64,000 bases of DNA from Aulostomus chinensis (GCA_037954235.1 JBBMOA010000013.1:20148501-20212500); one strand, 5' to 3'. Positions 1-12,944 are shown, counted from the first letter of the stretch. Numbers and translations: made by a program. Notes: generated by a model from the letters alone, not told the origin.

Positions 1-302
1 ACGCTACTGGAAACAGCTGGGATCTACTATGCAGCAGAATCGCAGATCCCACTGGAAAACAGTGGCTTTCAAAGGATGTTAAAACCATTGTGAGCAGACT
101 TTCCTCCACAGCAACTGCAATTTATGCTGAAATCTGGCCTGGAAAAATTGTCCTGCGATATGAGATATAAATAAAAATTGACATTTTTTTAAATGTATAA
201 GTTTAGCTCTTTTTATACTGTAACAATTTGTCATGTTTTTGATTTTATAAAATGTTTCATGTTGAAAGCTATGTGTATTCTCCACAAACCTTAATCCATG
301 TC
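1..302. other. Downstream flank of diaph2, nothing recognised
   Basis: This stretch lies beyond the proposed polyadenylation signal. It is AT-rich, has only short open frames with no recognisable protein, and shows no repeat family I can name. Confidence 0.4.
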
Positions 303-308
303 TTTATT
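303..308 (-). terminator. Candidate poly(A) signal (AATAAA on minus strand)
   Basis: The plus strand reads TTTATT here, so the minus strand carries the canonical AATAAA. It is the first exact copy I find downstream of the diaph2 stop. A GT-rich stretch (GGTTTGTGG, minus strand) lies about 12-20 bases further downstream, as expected for a cleavage site near 285-295. Variant signals such as TATAAA near 390 could also be used. Confidence 0.5.
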
Positions 309-1324
309 CAGTGGAGAAAAAAAAAAACCCCAACAAGACGAGGACAAAAAGAGTCCAGCCAAAATCTACAGCGTTCTGAAGGGAACTTTTTTTATAGAGC
401 TGCTATGAATTAAACTACAATATAGACTGAAATCAAATGCTGTAATGTCTGTATAATCAAACATCCTCTTTTGGAAACCTGCGCAGCCTCAAGAAAGGTC
501 GTAAGGTCATGTTAAATCCTAGACAGTTATATCCATTTTGAAATGTGTCAGTCACGTGCGGAAACGGCAAAAGCAAACTTGGGACACAGATCATCACCTG
601 CAGGCATTGGTTAGATATTACGGAACTAAAAATGAAATGCATCGTGTCAAAAAAGGGAGATCTGAGTCACACGATCTGAAATATCGGTCTAGACAGGGGC
701 CAGCTCTTGTGGCTTTGTGGGTTACATGACATGAAATGATTCATGTGGACTCTGGGTACATTTGCTATGAGAAAAAGTTTGAATGTTGCTTTGTGAGAGG
801 GATCAGCGGATTAAAAACAAAAAGCTTCCATGTTAAGAGCTTATCGTCAAGGAAACATTAGCAAGCTGTATGGTTGTGAACACGGGTATTAAATCCCAGT
901 CTTCCCTTTAAAGGACAGTTGGCATGTTGCCCCTGGCCTGTTGTTAAATGTACTCTATGTTCCTCTGAATAATAAACATACTGTATAATGCTGTCCTTGG
1001 TTGAATAGCCAATAGATTTTTCATTCAGAGTGACATCAGCCTCAAGAAAATTCTTATTTTTTTGTTCCTGTGAATCCAATGGACATACAGAGTGACAAGA
1101 AAGTAATAAATATATAAGGCGTCAGACAAACAGCACAACAGGTTCTCACGTCTGCGCGGTTCCTATAGGCCCTTTTCTTCCATACTTGGTGTGTATATGA
1201 GAGTGTTTTCTTGCATGTGTGTGCCACAGTGATGGTGTTTCATCCCTCCCTCTGATGTCTCCCAGGTCTCTTTGTCGCAGGCCTCTTTGGCACTCATCTA
1301 GCGTCTTGTGGTAGGCGCACGCAA
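303..1324 (-). other. diaph2: Probable 3' UTR of diaph2
   Basis: This is the sequence between the TGA stop and the first canonical AATAAA on the minus strand, about 1.0 kb. No acceptor-like break or further coding match is needed to connect them, so the terminal exon probably runs through it unspliced. The minus-strand open frame at 1079-858 inside it has no recognisable protein features and is treated as chance. Length and polyadenylation site are inferred from sequence only. Confidence 0.55.
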
Positions 1325-1389
1325 TCATCGAGCTTGGTGACTTGCATTGTGGCGTGAGCGAGACCTCTCTAAGACTGCACGGCGGTTGT
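1325..1389 (-). CDS. diaph2: diaph2 terminal coding exon: basic C-terminal tail and stop
   Basis: This exon is short and lies in a different frame from the longest open reading frame over it, so it is easy to miss. On the minus strand the acceptor CAG is at 1392-1390. The exon begins AC, which completes an Asp codon with the final G of the DAD exon, and then reads NRRAVLERSRSRHN plus ASHQAR to a TGA at 1327-1325. That is 20 whole codons plus the stop. From memory, human DIAPH2 ends with DNRR, two residues, LERSRSRHN and a short variable end, so the match identifies both the exon and the paralogue. DIAPH1 and DIAPH3 have different tails. The last six residues differ from the human ones. A pyrimidine-rich tract (minus strand) runs straight into the acceptor. 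The 41-kb distance from the DAD exon is large but supported by phase, splice sites and sequence match together. Confidence 0.9.
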
Positions 1390-1400
1390 CTGTCCAGGGA

Positions 1401-1611
1401 AAGAAAGAGAGAGAGAGAAGAGAAGAGAAGAGTGAGACTGAGAAAGAGCAAGGCACACGGGTCAATACTCAAACACAAGAGCTCAACTAAATGAAAGCTT
1501 GTATTGAGAGAGGAGTGAAGAGGAGAGGAAAGGGGAGGACAGGAGAGGAGAGGAGAAGAGAAGAGAGGAGAGGAGAGGAGAGGAGAGGAGAGGAGAGGAG
1601 AGGAGAGGAGA
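1401..1611. repeat. Purine-rich satellite, (GGAGA)n and GA-rich
   Basis: The plus strand is GA-rich from 1401 to 1440 and again from 1506, with an almost pure GGAGA array from about 1565 to 1611. On the minus strand, the transcribed sense of diaph2, this is a CT-rich tract upstream of the terminal exon acceptor. Confidence 0.9.
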
Positions 1612-2959
1612 TGACATGTCTGACAGAACAGCAGGAGAGAAACAGAAGAAGCTGCAGGAGTGGAGGTGCTCCTGACTGGTGTCATAGTAACTCCATTCAG
1701 CTGGTGAGTGTGGATTCCACTCAACAGCCTCTCAACCTTTTCTCACATTAGATTCAGCATATGCACAGATGACAAAATAACAAGCAAGCGAAGACGAACT
1801 GCTGGAAAAACAAACAGGGGCAGGAGAATAATAGGGCAACAGACAGATGAGTGGAAAATTAAAGGAACATCCTGAATAAATAAGTGTGGAAACTGTGAAG
1901 AACAGGCAGGTCACTAATTGGGTTTCCTCCCTCAAGTAGATTTCCAAAGACTCGTAGATACGAAGCCGAGGGAACAAACACCTTAAGGAGACACATAATG
2001 TTCCATTAATTTGTCACCCATCCACCCTCATACATACACCACATATAGAGCAAAGCAATGAAGGAGCTTCGTGTATCTGCTTAATCCAGGTCTCCTTCAG
2101 AGGGATTCCATGCAAGCTGAAAGTGTGCAACATGTTCTTAACTGAAACATGTTTTTGAAAGTAATTTACCAAAAAAAGACAGTTTTTGAAAATAACCCTC
2201 TAAAACCTCAGGGTTTTCAGAAAATCTTGATAAATTTGTCAATGTCAACTAAAACCTTTATTCCTCTGCAGTATGCAGATAGAAACAGAAAAATAAAAAA
2301 GCTCAGAATTTTGGCTGCTGTGTTAGAGGACTTGCTTTTACCCTGCTGTGAAATATTCTTTTAAAAACCCTGAACAAAAATGATGTGGACTTCACATGCA
2401 AGCGTTGCCTCAGGTCTCAACGGTAACTTATGTTGCATTAAGTCCAAATGAGTTAAACCAGGAGAAGCTTGAAGTACATCCCTCCGCCAAGGCCATGTGA
2501 CATCATCAGATCTGGATCTATTCTGAAATCGCATCATTTTTTTCTGCAAAACAAGTTCTGCCATCTGAAAAAATTTCAACCAAATCCCTCCACAACTTTC
2601 AGAGTTCTCCTGCTAGCACACAGATTAACGCCGGTGATCACATGGCCTCCTTGCAGGGGTAAAAACTAAACATTTGAAGTAGTTGCTATACACTTTGTGA
2701 CTAATTAGACAGTGGTTGTTTTCCTGCAGTTTAGTCAGAAAGCATGGCCAGGAACTCTTTGGGTCCTCGGTGTTGCCAGCCCCATGGCAGAGTCATAGGA
2801 GCACTTCCTCCAGGGCTGTCCAACCATGCCTGCCCGGAAATGGCCATGCCATCCGCTGGGCAGCCAGGTGGCAGGTGGGGCTGGACGCAACCAGGAAGCA
2901 CAGCCATGGCGATGACTGCAGGCACACCCATGCAGGACTCCCTGGTATTTCCAAGCTTG

Positions 2960-2992
2960 CCGCCACCACCACCACCACCACCGCCGCCGCCG
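2960..2992. repeat. (CCA/CCG)n trinucleotide repeat
   Basis: A short run of CCA then CCG triplets. It translates as polyproline on the plus strand and polyglycine on the minus strand. It lies in a small GC-richer island (about 2740-3060) with no convincing gene. Confidence 0.85.
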
Positions 2993-3130
2993 TGCCCATT
3001 ACTCAGTGCCAACTGTAGGATGCCAGGCATCCTAGGCTGGGCGTTGTTTAATAGCACTCGCTCCATCCATCATGTCAGGTAATGAGCTGCAAGTGACTGT
3101 GACGACTAGGAACGCATACAGAAACATGTG

Positions 3131-3184
3131 CACGCTCACACACATGCACACACACATACATACACGCACGCACGCACACACACG
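3131..3184. repeat. Imperfect CA/CG-rich dinucleotide repeat
   Basis: A degenerate run of ACAC, ATGC and ACGC units. It is alternating purine-pyrimidine sequence with no coding features. Confidence 0.85.
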
Positions 3185-3341
3185 GACTCCCACCATCAGA
3201 GAGGAAGAGAAAGCACTCCTTCTTCAGATTGGATACATAGAAACACGCAGATGGTGCACAGGAGGAGAGAGACAGAAAGAGAGAGGGAAGGAAAACAGAG
3301 TGAAAGAAAGAGTTGGATGTTAAAAATGATGTTATGCTTCC

Positions 3342-3343
<2 letters not shown>

Positions 3344-3404
<61 letters not shown>
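3344..3404. repeat. (TG)n microsatellite, about 30 units
   Basis: Uninterrupted TG dinucleotides on the plus strand. It is one of several alternating purine-pyrimidine tracts in the intron. Confidence 0.98.
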
Positions 3405-3405
<1 letters not shown>

Positions 3406-4936
3406 TTTTTTAGTTCAATTATATTCCCATACAGTAGGGGAGGTGTTTAAGATCCACCTGTAAAAAACATCATCACTACTGATCTATATACTAAATTTTA
3501 TATCCACAGTTAAGTGTTTCACTCTGTGAGCAGGACTCATAAAACCTCCCTCCACTGTACAACAACAGGGACTCAACACAATCCATCCCTGCCAATCATC
3601 TAGAAGCCCAGTTGCTGTAACCTTATTTCTGGCTGAGAAGTTGCCTTGAACCCTCACTATATCAGAGGAGCATCAAGGAAGAGCTGCAAGGATATTCTGA
3701 GTCTAATGTGGGCTCATGTTGGTCTACATCTATGACTGTACAGGGTGCTGGGATAAAAGACAGCAAGGAAAGATCAAAGAGACGAATAAAATCATTAAAG
3801 ACACACTGGAATATCAATAAAAAGATCTAAAATAGCAAAAAGAAGCCAGGTTTTGAATAAAGAGGGCACTTTTCAAGCACAATACAACAGTATATAATTC
3901 AGTTTCACATGCAAATTAAACTTCTTTATAATAACCTGAAGCCACATTCTAATAAATAATGAAAAAAAAACAATTAATGTATTTTTATGTGCAACATCAT
4001 TAGGGAGCCTGCGGTGTGGCCTAGGCTCGAACAGAGAGGTACGAATCGATTCATAAGAGCACGACTATGAACTTTATTGTGAAAGAAGTACTTGACCTCA
4101 TTTGATATTTACAGTATATATTCTAAAAGTCATCAAACATAAATCCTTTCAGGTCAAACTCTGTCTCAACAACTCCACAACAGTAAAACAAGCAAATATA
4201 ACATCAATCCATATATTAAATAGTGACCTTCTGCACTTTGGAAAGTTCATTGGTGATTATTGAAGAAAGTCAACATTTATATATCAACATTTATTATATG
4301 ATTGTAAAGTTTTCTACCACAGGAATAGCAGATATTTCATTTCAGAACTCCCTTTGCAGAGGGATGATTTGATATTACTCTTTTTTATGGGTTTAGGCAG
4401 CTGAGGAAGTTTTGCAGAGCATTTGTGAGCTTGTTGTCATCTGTTCTTCTAACTTGAAGGCAGAAGGGTGAGTTTTAATTCATCAAGCAGCTGCTTAATA
4501 AATTATTTGTTGTTTCTAGAGCTGAGAGATTCCAGGATTCTATCAGCCCCAGCGATCTTAGTTCCCACAGTAAAAATACTGTACATTTTCAATATGTTTT
4601 TGATTTACGTAGCAGCTGCTGGTGTCACTAATCAATACAATCATTCATATTTCATTTGTTCTAACAGCTGAAACTAAAGTGCCTGAGACACCCAACAAGG
4701 CAGTGTGCTCAAACTGTGGTTTCGAATCCTTCTGTCACTTTTCTTGCCATGATTTCAGCCATTTTTCCATGCTGTTTAAACCAAAAACAGTGCTGAGTGA
4801 CCACTTGTTGAAAGCCTGCAAGAATCACTGCCAAATAGGAGACAGCTTTAGAGGATTAACACATGAAAATTCCCCTTCGGGTGTAATTGTATGTAACTGC
4901 CTGAATATATGGGAAAGGTTTTGTCAAAGACTTTGC

Positions 4937-4971
<35 letters not shown>

Positions 4972-5739
4972 GGGGGAAAAAAAACTTCAATCACAATGCA
5001 TCTCCCATCAGAGGATCCTTGAAGTGAGAGCTATTGACTCCCCATAAAGACTTTTCACTTCCTATCTTCAGGTGCATAAAAGCCCATTTTTTCTTACCCC
5101 ACATCAATCTATCACAACAATTGAACAAACAGCAGTCATTTCTACTGGGGGAGAAACATTACTACTAGCCTCTACTGAATTGAAAGCTTCACACACACAC
5201 AAACATAATAAACATACATATATACAGATAGAGAGGGAAACAAAGTGAGACTGGGGGTGGGGGGTGGGAGTGGTTGGGAGGAAAGGAGGACAGATCCACA
5301 CACAAAAGACAATCTCTACAGGTTTTCTGGAGCACTGATTGTAACTCTTTCTACTCGTATTGGTTTTGATGGCTGCTTTTCCCAGAGGTGACATAGTACT
5401 GAGTTACAGTAGGCACGACACAGAGGAGCACGGGAACAGGAGACGACATTGACAAAAGAAGAGCAGATATTCCATGTTACAGACGGGAGATGTTGGTACA
5501 CTAGAACTTAATTAAATGCCTCCTGGCACTGTTTTTCTAAAAAAATGCCACTAAATGCATTGAGGGTTCCAGTGAGGGTAGGTAGGGCAGATGGAGGGAG
5601 AAGTCACTAAAACACACTATCCATCCTCTCACATTTTGTATATGCAAAATATATTGTCACTTACAGTGAGTGTTCAAGCCATGCCCAAAGGAATGGCTTG
5701 GTGCATTGCTTTGAGGGAACACACTCCCTCTGTTTCTTG
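3405..5739. other. Intron sequence, no gene seen
   Basis: AT-rich sequence with only short open frames. It contains an A run followed by a short (AT)n at 4937-4968. I recognise no exon, tRNA or repeat family. Confidence 0.5.
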
Positions 5740-5743
5740 CACG

Positions 5744-5805
<62 letters not shown>
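5740..5805. repeat. (CA)n microsatellite, about 32 units
   Basis: Nearly pure CA dinucleotides, with CG interruptions at the left end. Confidence 0.98.
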
Positions 5806-5806
<1 letters not shown>

Positions 5807-8800
5807 GCATATCCTTGCATGTATATCATGATGATCCCTGCCACAAGGGAGAGGCTCCGAATAAGACAAGGGTAATAGAAGGAGGAGGGGATGCCAAGAT
5901 TACTAAACAGCTAAAGCAAAGGCCTTAAGCCGGCACAGTCAACTCCAACCTTCTCCTGACTGTTTGGAGGGTCTCCAGTGAGATGTCATTTCATGTTATG
6001 ACAGACGATAGAGCCGCAGCTTCCCTGGTGGATTCCCCAAAAGAGATTAAATATCATAATGACTTTTGTGTTGCTGTCGTCTTTGGCTAATTACACAGAA
6101 TTACATCATGATAAGGATCTTTGATCTGCAAAAGAAGGAAAGGCTGCCACTCATCTATCAAACGCTTTCAGCGAGGGATACTTTGAGGAATTACCTCTCA
6201 GTGGTCAGAGTAAACAGGAAGACTTTTAAGGGATTATTCTACGTTAGTTAAATAGACTCTGGGTGGTATCAGACTCTAGGTCAACATCTACACAAAGTGC
6301 TCAAATTCATCAACAGAAAAATGAGGTCAGGTTCACATAATCGCCAATTATGAGCATTAAAAGCTGCAGAAGGCAAAGAGGATGCAACGTAAAGGCGAGA
6401 ATGAAGCTGAGTCTATTGTACCATATCTTTCTGAATCATACATTCATTGTCTTTTATGCTAAACAATTGAGTAGAGGACATGATTTCTCTGACATGTCGC
6501 TTCTCTGCTATGTTTCTCTTTCTCCGCACTTCATATTTTGATGAGCTGGGACATAATAAAGGTGATTAAATCTCAGCTCGACATCTTTTGTTTGCGTCAC
6601 TGTCAAAAGGGAGAACATCTGTAGCAGCAGCAGCAGCAGCCGCAACCTTCTATCACCTCTTTTCATCTCCCCCGCCCCCCCTTCCCCTTCCCCTCTGCCA
6701 GCCTCCAAGGAACAGAGTAATGGAACTCCCTACACAGAAACAAGATATGGTGTATAAATGGGATGCAGAGGGAGAGAAGCTATTTCTTCCTGCTGAAAGT
6801 TATGGGGCAGGTATCGCAAAACTACAGTTGTGGCAAACACAGCTCCTTGTTCAGCCTTGAGAGTAATCACCCCAAACAAGTACCATGGGAGGGAGAAATA
6901 GTTCAGCTGAGGAAAAGGTGTTTGGTTGAAAGACGGCGGGGGACAAACATTGTGGATGGTGGTGTTATTGAGCCCTTTCTTGTTAATGGTAGTCACTTTT
7001 GTAAGGAGTGGTTTTATGTTTAGCAACCAATGCAACGTAGAAGATTAAAGCATCGACTGTATCACTATAAATCAGACTCATTTTTTTTTAAAGGAAAAAT
7101 ACTGTATGTGCTGCATGCACAGACACATACTAAACCAATGTTGTTCCTGTTAACATGTCAGATCTTCTCTGGTGAGGATATAAAATGCATTTATTTATTT
7201 TTTTCTAGCTCTAAAAGTAAACATTTGTATATAACATGTGCTGTGATTACCGACTATCGTGAAACATGTTTGTGCCAAACAGTCAGGCAGCATTATGCTC
7301 AGACCATGCTCTTTTCAGTAGGGTTGTTAAGGGATAGCACGTGAACGTGAACACATTTCATGCTGTGTGTAGTCAGGAGCATGATGGAGAAAAAGGCTGC
7401 ATTTATGCACAACATGTCTGGCTGGAAATAAAAAATGGAAGTAAAAAGCGAGGCTGGTTGGAGAAAAAGCAGCCCTGATGCCTTTTTTTTTTGGAGTGAC
7501 AGTGCACAGCCCAGTTTTTGATAAAGGCAGTCTGGAACTCAAATAGGAGGTAAAGTCACGAGAGGCCATTCAGGAGGTTGAAGAAAGGCTGCATTTACAA
7601 TCTGGGTCAGTCACCAGTATTACCAACCATGCACATCACAGTATCCACTGAGATAGAGTGGTGATAGAGACATGGAAATTAACCTCATCCCCATGCTGTC
7701 AAAACTGATTGCATGTGTTATGGCCACCCTGCTCTCTGCAAACCACTGCTCATTACCATTTATCTCCACAGACTGTCACTTAAACCCAGTTTGCCTCTAA
7801 ATTCTGTAAACAAACTGTCAGGCAGGAACATGAATTTATATACACGCATGCCAAATCTGAACACGATGAGATTTTGTGTCCATTTCAAGTTAAATCTTAT
7901 TGTTAGTGATTTGATTGCTTTCCGTGCCTCCTGGGGGTTTTAAAAATCACAAGTGACCAGCTTTTCTAGTAAACACTTCAGGTAGTATCAGAAATAAGGG
8001 GGATTTAAGCGAAAAGTGGGAAACAGTGCGGGAAGAAAATTGAAAAAAAGAAAAAAAACAAGAAAGACAAGAGAAAGAATAACAGAAAGGATGTACAAGT
8101 AAAAGAGAGTGGGAGAATTGCACTATCTTGCCTCAGCATGTTTATCCAGGCCTGTCTTACCTCTGTCATGCCATTCTGATCGCCTCTGCCTGCTATGGCG
8201 TGCTGAGAAAACACACCATAACACATTAAGTGCTGGATTGCAGCCCCCTCACTCATCTGGCGTTTATACACTCCCTTCATATTTAGGCAATATTTTATTT
8301 CAAAAATAGCTAACGGTTATTCACAGTAAACGGATTTCAGCAAAACACTATTGTCAAATTTGAGAGGAGACAGAGATAACACAGTAATGTACAGGCGGCA
8401 CGAGGCTGTTGTGATTCAACTCTTAGGATCAGATCACAACAGCACATTTATCACAACAGCAAGTCATTCTGGGACATGAAATCAATAAATGAAAAAGTTG
8501 GTTAGGCAGAATGAGAGAAACTGGATCTATCAATATGACAAATTACATTAAACTTTTATGTTAAGAAATGTATTCAGTGGTGAAGTCAATTAAAAGGCGG
8601 GTGTACGCCAACTGAAGCGTCCTTTTCAAGCGAGAATCTGATTACCCACACAAATATGTCAAATGTTTCACGACTATGTATGATTGGAACTGTAAAACTG
8701 TAAGGAATACTATATTTCAAAGTTGTAATGTTAGAGTTTCACAGTAAATGTGGACATTTACATGTACATACATGCATGCAAAGCTCTGCATGAATATGTG

Positions 8801-11070
8801 TGTGTGTGGGGGAAAAAAAAAATCAATCATGCTCATTGAAGCTTGACTAGCATTTGTGAGGTTTCTGATCAAAACAACGACTGACAGAGTTTTTTTTTGT
8901 GGCACCGATTTATTATTTTTCGCTTCTGGTTTCCCAAATCTCCCAAAATATTTATGCTGACCGAGACTCAGTGGAAGCATTGGAACATTGTCTCTTGACA
9001 TTCCGGGATGCAGCAAAGGCACACACAGCCCAAATGAACAGTTATATGGAAACACTTTTGCGATCGAACAACGCCTGAGGCAAAACTCCCCATTCATGAC
9101 TATCCACTCAGCAGTCATGTTTCAGGAGGCAGGTTTCAACCTAAGTATAGCCATGAAAGAAAACAAAAATCCTCAAGAGTAAATTCCAGCTTGCCTGCTG
9201 TTTGAGTTTTCTTTATACTTTGACATTGTCTCCTTACTTTGGAACAAGACTGAGCTATCTAGTATAACAGTCGAGTTTTATTTAGAGTACATTATGTGCC
9301 ATACAAGGAGCTGCAACATGCATTTCAGCATAAACTTGTTGTACTTACAGCACTAGACTCGATTCTACCCATGCAGGGTGTCTGAATATACTCTGTCGAC
9401 TGAGGCTTTTGATTTGGTGCTTCACCAGCAGCTCAGGACTATGACTACAGGGCATTCAGGAACCACAGAGAGCACAGATGGAGCCAGTAGCAAAAGCCTG
9501 GGTTTCTCTGGCCTGAGCCAGGAGAGAGAGTAATCCATCAGGCCGAAGCACACTGGTGCCTAGGGGGGGCCAGTCACTGATCCTATAAGACTGATTGGGC
9601 CTCTGTGGGAGGCCAGCCCCCCTGACTACATTGACATCAGTGTCTGGCTTGCTCCACTGAGGCTTGATCTGAGCTGGACCGAGCCAAAGCAGTGACCTGC
9701 TTCCGTTTGGATGCTGTGGAGAAAGCTATCCATCTAGATCACATAACATCCTGCAAAACACTGTGTTGTATGAGAAACACACTGAATTAACTTCAGATGG
9801 AGATTGAAAATTAAAAAAAAAATAAATAAAATTAGCAAACAATGATTTTAAAATTCTCCTCCTACTACCATGAGGAATTCACAACCTCTGTCTAGTTTGA
9901 TGTCAACCCTGAAAATGAAATACCTCTAATTAAATGGTGCTGTAGTTAATACAGTGTAAAATGTCTGATGAAGTGATAAAAATCAAATTACTTTATCCAA
10001 CTGTCTTCTGAGCAGAAGAGGTCAGAGACAGAATCAGCCAGACGAACGGATGGAACCTGTGACAGCCAAAGCAAGGCTCATGATTGACAGGTGAAGGAAC
10101 AGACAGAGAGATAGTTAGACAAATGGAAGCTAAGATATAGTTTGACAGACAGATGGGTGCGTAAATGGATGGTTTGGCAGCATGATAAGGTAAATAGACT
10201 GATGGATCACCAAACAAATGTGGGAGGAGGAAGAGAGAAAATAAAAGAGAAGAAAAGAAAAAGCACGCCTGCCTGCAGACAGCAAACGATAGGAAGCCAG
10301 ATAGGCTGATAAACACAGATGGATTGTGTTGATACACAGGGAGGTGGAGCGAGATCGATAGATTGTTTTATTCTATTTGCTTGGCAAACTGGAGATTTGA
10401 TGTGGCTGGTATAGGCGATCTGTTTCTGATGACGCCAGGCGTGACTGTTACAGATGGCACGATAGCGACACATCTCAATCTTTGGCCAGCCTGAATGCAG
10501 TCTGTCTAAGTCCTTGCTCTCCCCTCAGCGATGCCATCACTTCATTGTGCTTTCAAAAAAAAGAAAGGTGTGATATTACATTTCCTCTACATTTACCTCT
10601 TCAAACATGATTCCTCAGTAGGTGGAGGGTCTGAATTAGTAAAAGAGCACAAATTACAAGGTAAGTTAGCGTGATGCGTTGACAGTTGGTTAATTCAGGA
10701 CTGGATGTTTCAAAATGGAAAGGGAAGGAGTTTTGCTTCAATTCTGATTTGAGCAAAACAAAATGGATGCCCTGACAAACCAACGCCTCATTACAGCTGC
10801 TTGTGTTTATCATGTCAAGATGGAAGACAAGGGTATGTGAAGTTTAGAGGCAAAGGCTCTCCTAGTTAGAAAGGTGGCTTCTCTATGTGGCTGCTTGAGG
10901 GACATGGGGGTGCAATGCTACAGCCTTGATGAGTGTTGCAGGGCTTATAATAGACAGGAAAGGCCCAGAAAGCATGCCCTTTAGAGGTGCGGCATCTCTC
11001 ACTGTCTGACAGCTTACAGGGCCTAGGCTCCACAATGACACCTTCACAGTGTGCTCGAGATGACACACAG
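5806..11070. other. Intron sequence, no gene seen
   Basis: Mixed composition without a supported exon. It includes a GC-richer block at about 9470-9720, degenerate GACA/GATA-type sequence at about 10080-10350, and a three-copy 11-bp motif at 8405-8460. None shows coding structure. Confidence 0.5.
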
Positions 11071-11086
11071 ACTCTCTCTCTCTCTT

Positions 11087-11156
<70 letters not shown>
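11071..11156. repeat. (CT)n followed by (CA)n compound microsatellite
   Basis: A short CT run (11072-11084) is followed by CGCG-interrupted then pure CA dinucleotides. Another CA tract lies nearby at 11288-11315. Confidence 0.97.
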
Positions 11157-11157
<1 letters not shown>

Positions 11158-11287
11158 ATGCATACTCACAGGTGCATAATATCCAGACACTTTCTAAGAA
11201 ACACAAATAAGTTTGGCAGCACATTCACAGAATTACACACATACATAAATATGTGTAACAAATAAATGTGTTCCCAGACAGACAGAA

Positions 11288-11315
<28 letters not shown>
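11288..11315. repeat. (CA)n microsatellite
   Basis: About 14 CA units following a GACAGA-rich stretch. Confidence 0.97.
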
Positions 11316-11318
<3 letters not shown>

Positions 11319-11402
11319 TCCATTTGTGATGTGGAGATAATACCTGACAGGTGGAACCTCGGCATCATGCTGACAGTATTAATTCCTATAAAACAATTCA
11401 GG

Positions 11403-11403
<1 letters not shown>

Positions 11404-11447
<44 letters not shown>

Positions 11448-11466
11448 CACATACATATACATATAC

Positions 11467-11555
<89 letters not shown>
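11404..11555. repeat. (TA)n array, about 150 bp, with central CATA interruption
   Basis: Two long TA arrays flank a central degenerate segment (ACATAC and GTATAT units, about 11443-11486) that is itself nearly self-complementary. The whole block can form cruciforms and its length in the assembly may be unreliable. Confidence 0.97.
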
Positions 11556-11562
<7 letters not shown>

Positions 11563-12944
11563 CATTTATTTATAAGAAGATCCTGTATTCACTTCATGGA
11601 GGAGGTTTTGAAAACTAACATCTGGCATGTTAAGGAGGCAGCCTGACTGTAAACAAAAATATAGCTAAACTCTGTACACCATCTCTAGAAATAGCGTTGG
11701 ATTTCTGTCCAACCACATAGTAGTAAAAGAAGATACATAACCAGACCCAGAGTCTGCAGTCTGTGCCTCAGTCCAAGTATACACAAAGGGGATCAGCACT
11801 CACGAGCAAACCATCACGATTTGTCATTTTGCGTCACCTGCTAACTCATGACAGATACATGTGGAGCTTGTTTCTGAGAATTCTGAGGAAAGAATGAGAT
11901 ACACCGATGCCTGAGATCACATGGAGGACTAGAGGGAGGTAAACATTTATAAAATGAAAATGCCACGATCTATGACTGACAGCTGACAGATGACACGACG
12001 TCAAGCCGGCGTCCAGTTCTGAACCAGAATCTGGACCGAGGGGATGAGTGTGCTTGCCAAAATGTTGTATATCCAGCCAGTGGTTATTGTTTCTCACCTC
12101 GGTAAACAGATTTCCGTGTGTTTTGACACGCTGATTGACAGCCAAAGTGTGCTGAGGCAAACTGTCAGTGACACTGAATGAGTGAATAAACAAAAGGTGG
12201 GGGAGTAAAACCATAGCTCTCCTCTACCTCATTGAATGACGGTAACACATTTGCTCCACTAGCTCCGACACTCATGTTTTAGATATATACTACAAAGCTT
12301 CTGTTTTGTCATCGACGGTTCAGTTCAATTACTGCAGGACTTTTCCCTTAAAGCCACCATCCAATCTCAGAATTCTCCAGGACCCGTCTCTACTGAAGCC
12401 GTACCCAAATTAATAAAACATGATGTTGCGTGTTATTTATTTATTATTCCCCTTTTTGATGTATCCCAGTGTGCAGCGAGAGTGGTGGTGGAGATCATAG
12501 AGGGCTTTGCAAGCGAGCAGCCTTGCTCTTTCCTCAATGCCTTCACCATCAGACCCATTTGGCCATGTGAAGACGCTCCCTTCTGTTCACATGGGGGCTG
12601 CCGGGTGAGTGTGCCTCCAGAAAGACTTTTCACTTTCTCTTTTATTATAAATCATTCATAGTGAGAGATGCTCCCTCATGTACATAAAACACCACAACCC
12701 ATTCTGTGATGGGCTACACTTTGCTACCTTCATGTTTTTGCTTGTGTATTGCCTGTGTGGCTGTCAACATGAGTTTTGGTGTACAAGAGTTAGAGCAGAA
12801 GTAGTAGACACACAATATACAGACACACTGTCTACAGAAGCAGCTCCAATGCTATCTCTCTGAACTTTTTAAGACCAGATATTCTGGAAAAAAATCCACT
12901 CGAACTTCCTGAAATCCTACTTAATTCTTCGGCCTTAATTTCTT

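Noticed and set aside
1146..1724. 192-codon minus-strand open frame
   Set aside because: It is mostly the translated GGAGA satellite (Ser-Pro-Leu repeats). It overlaps the true diaph2 terminal exon but in another frame.
2731..3082. Overlapping open frames with polyproline or polyglycine
   Set aside because: They are open on both strands because of the CCN repeat and high GC. The polyproline resembles a formin FH1 only superficially and is on the wrong strand for diaph2.
4715..4735. tRNA-like B-box word (GGTTTCGAATCC)
   Set aside because: It has one extra base compared with the B-box and no A-box or cloverleaf is visible, so neither a tRNA nor a SINE head can be claimed.
5657..5928. His-Thr or Cys-Val repeat open frames at (CA)n tracts
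   Set aside because: They are microsatellite translations, as are similar frames at the other CA, GT and TA tracts.
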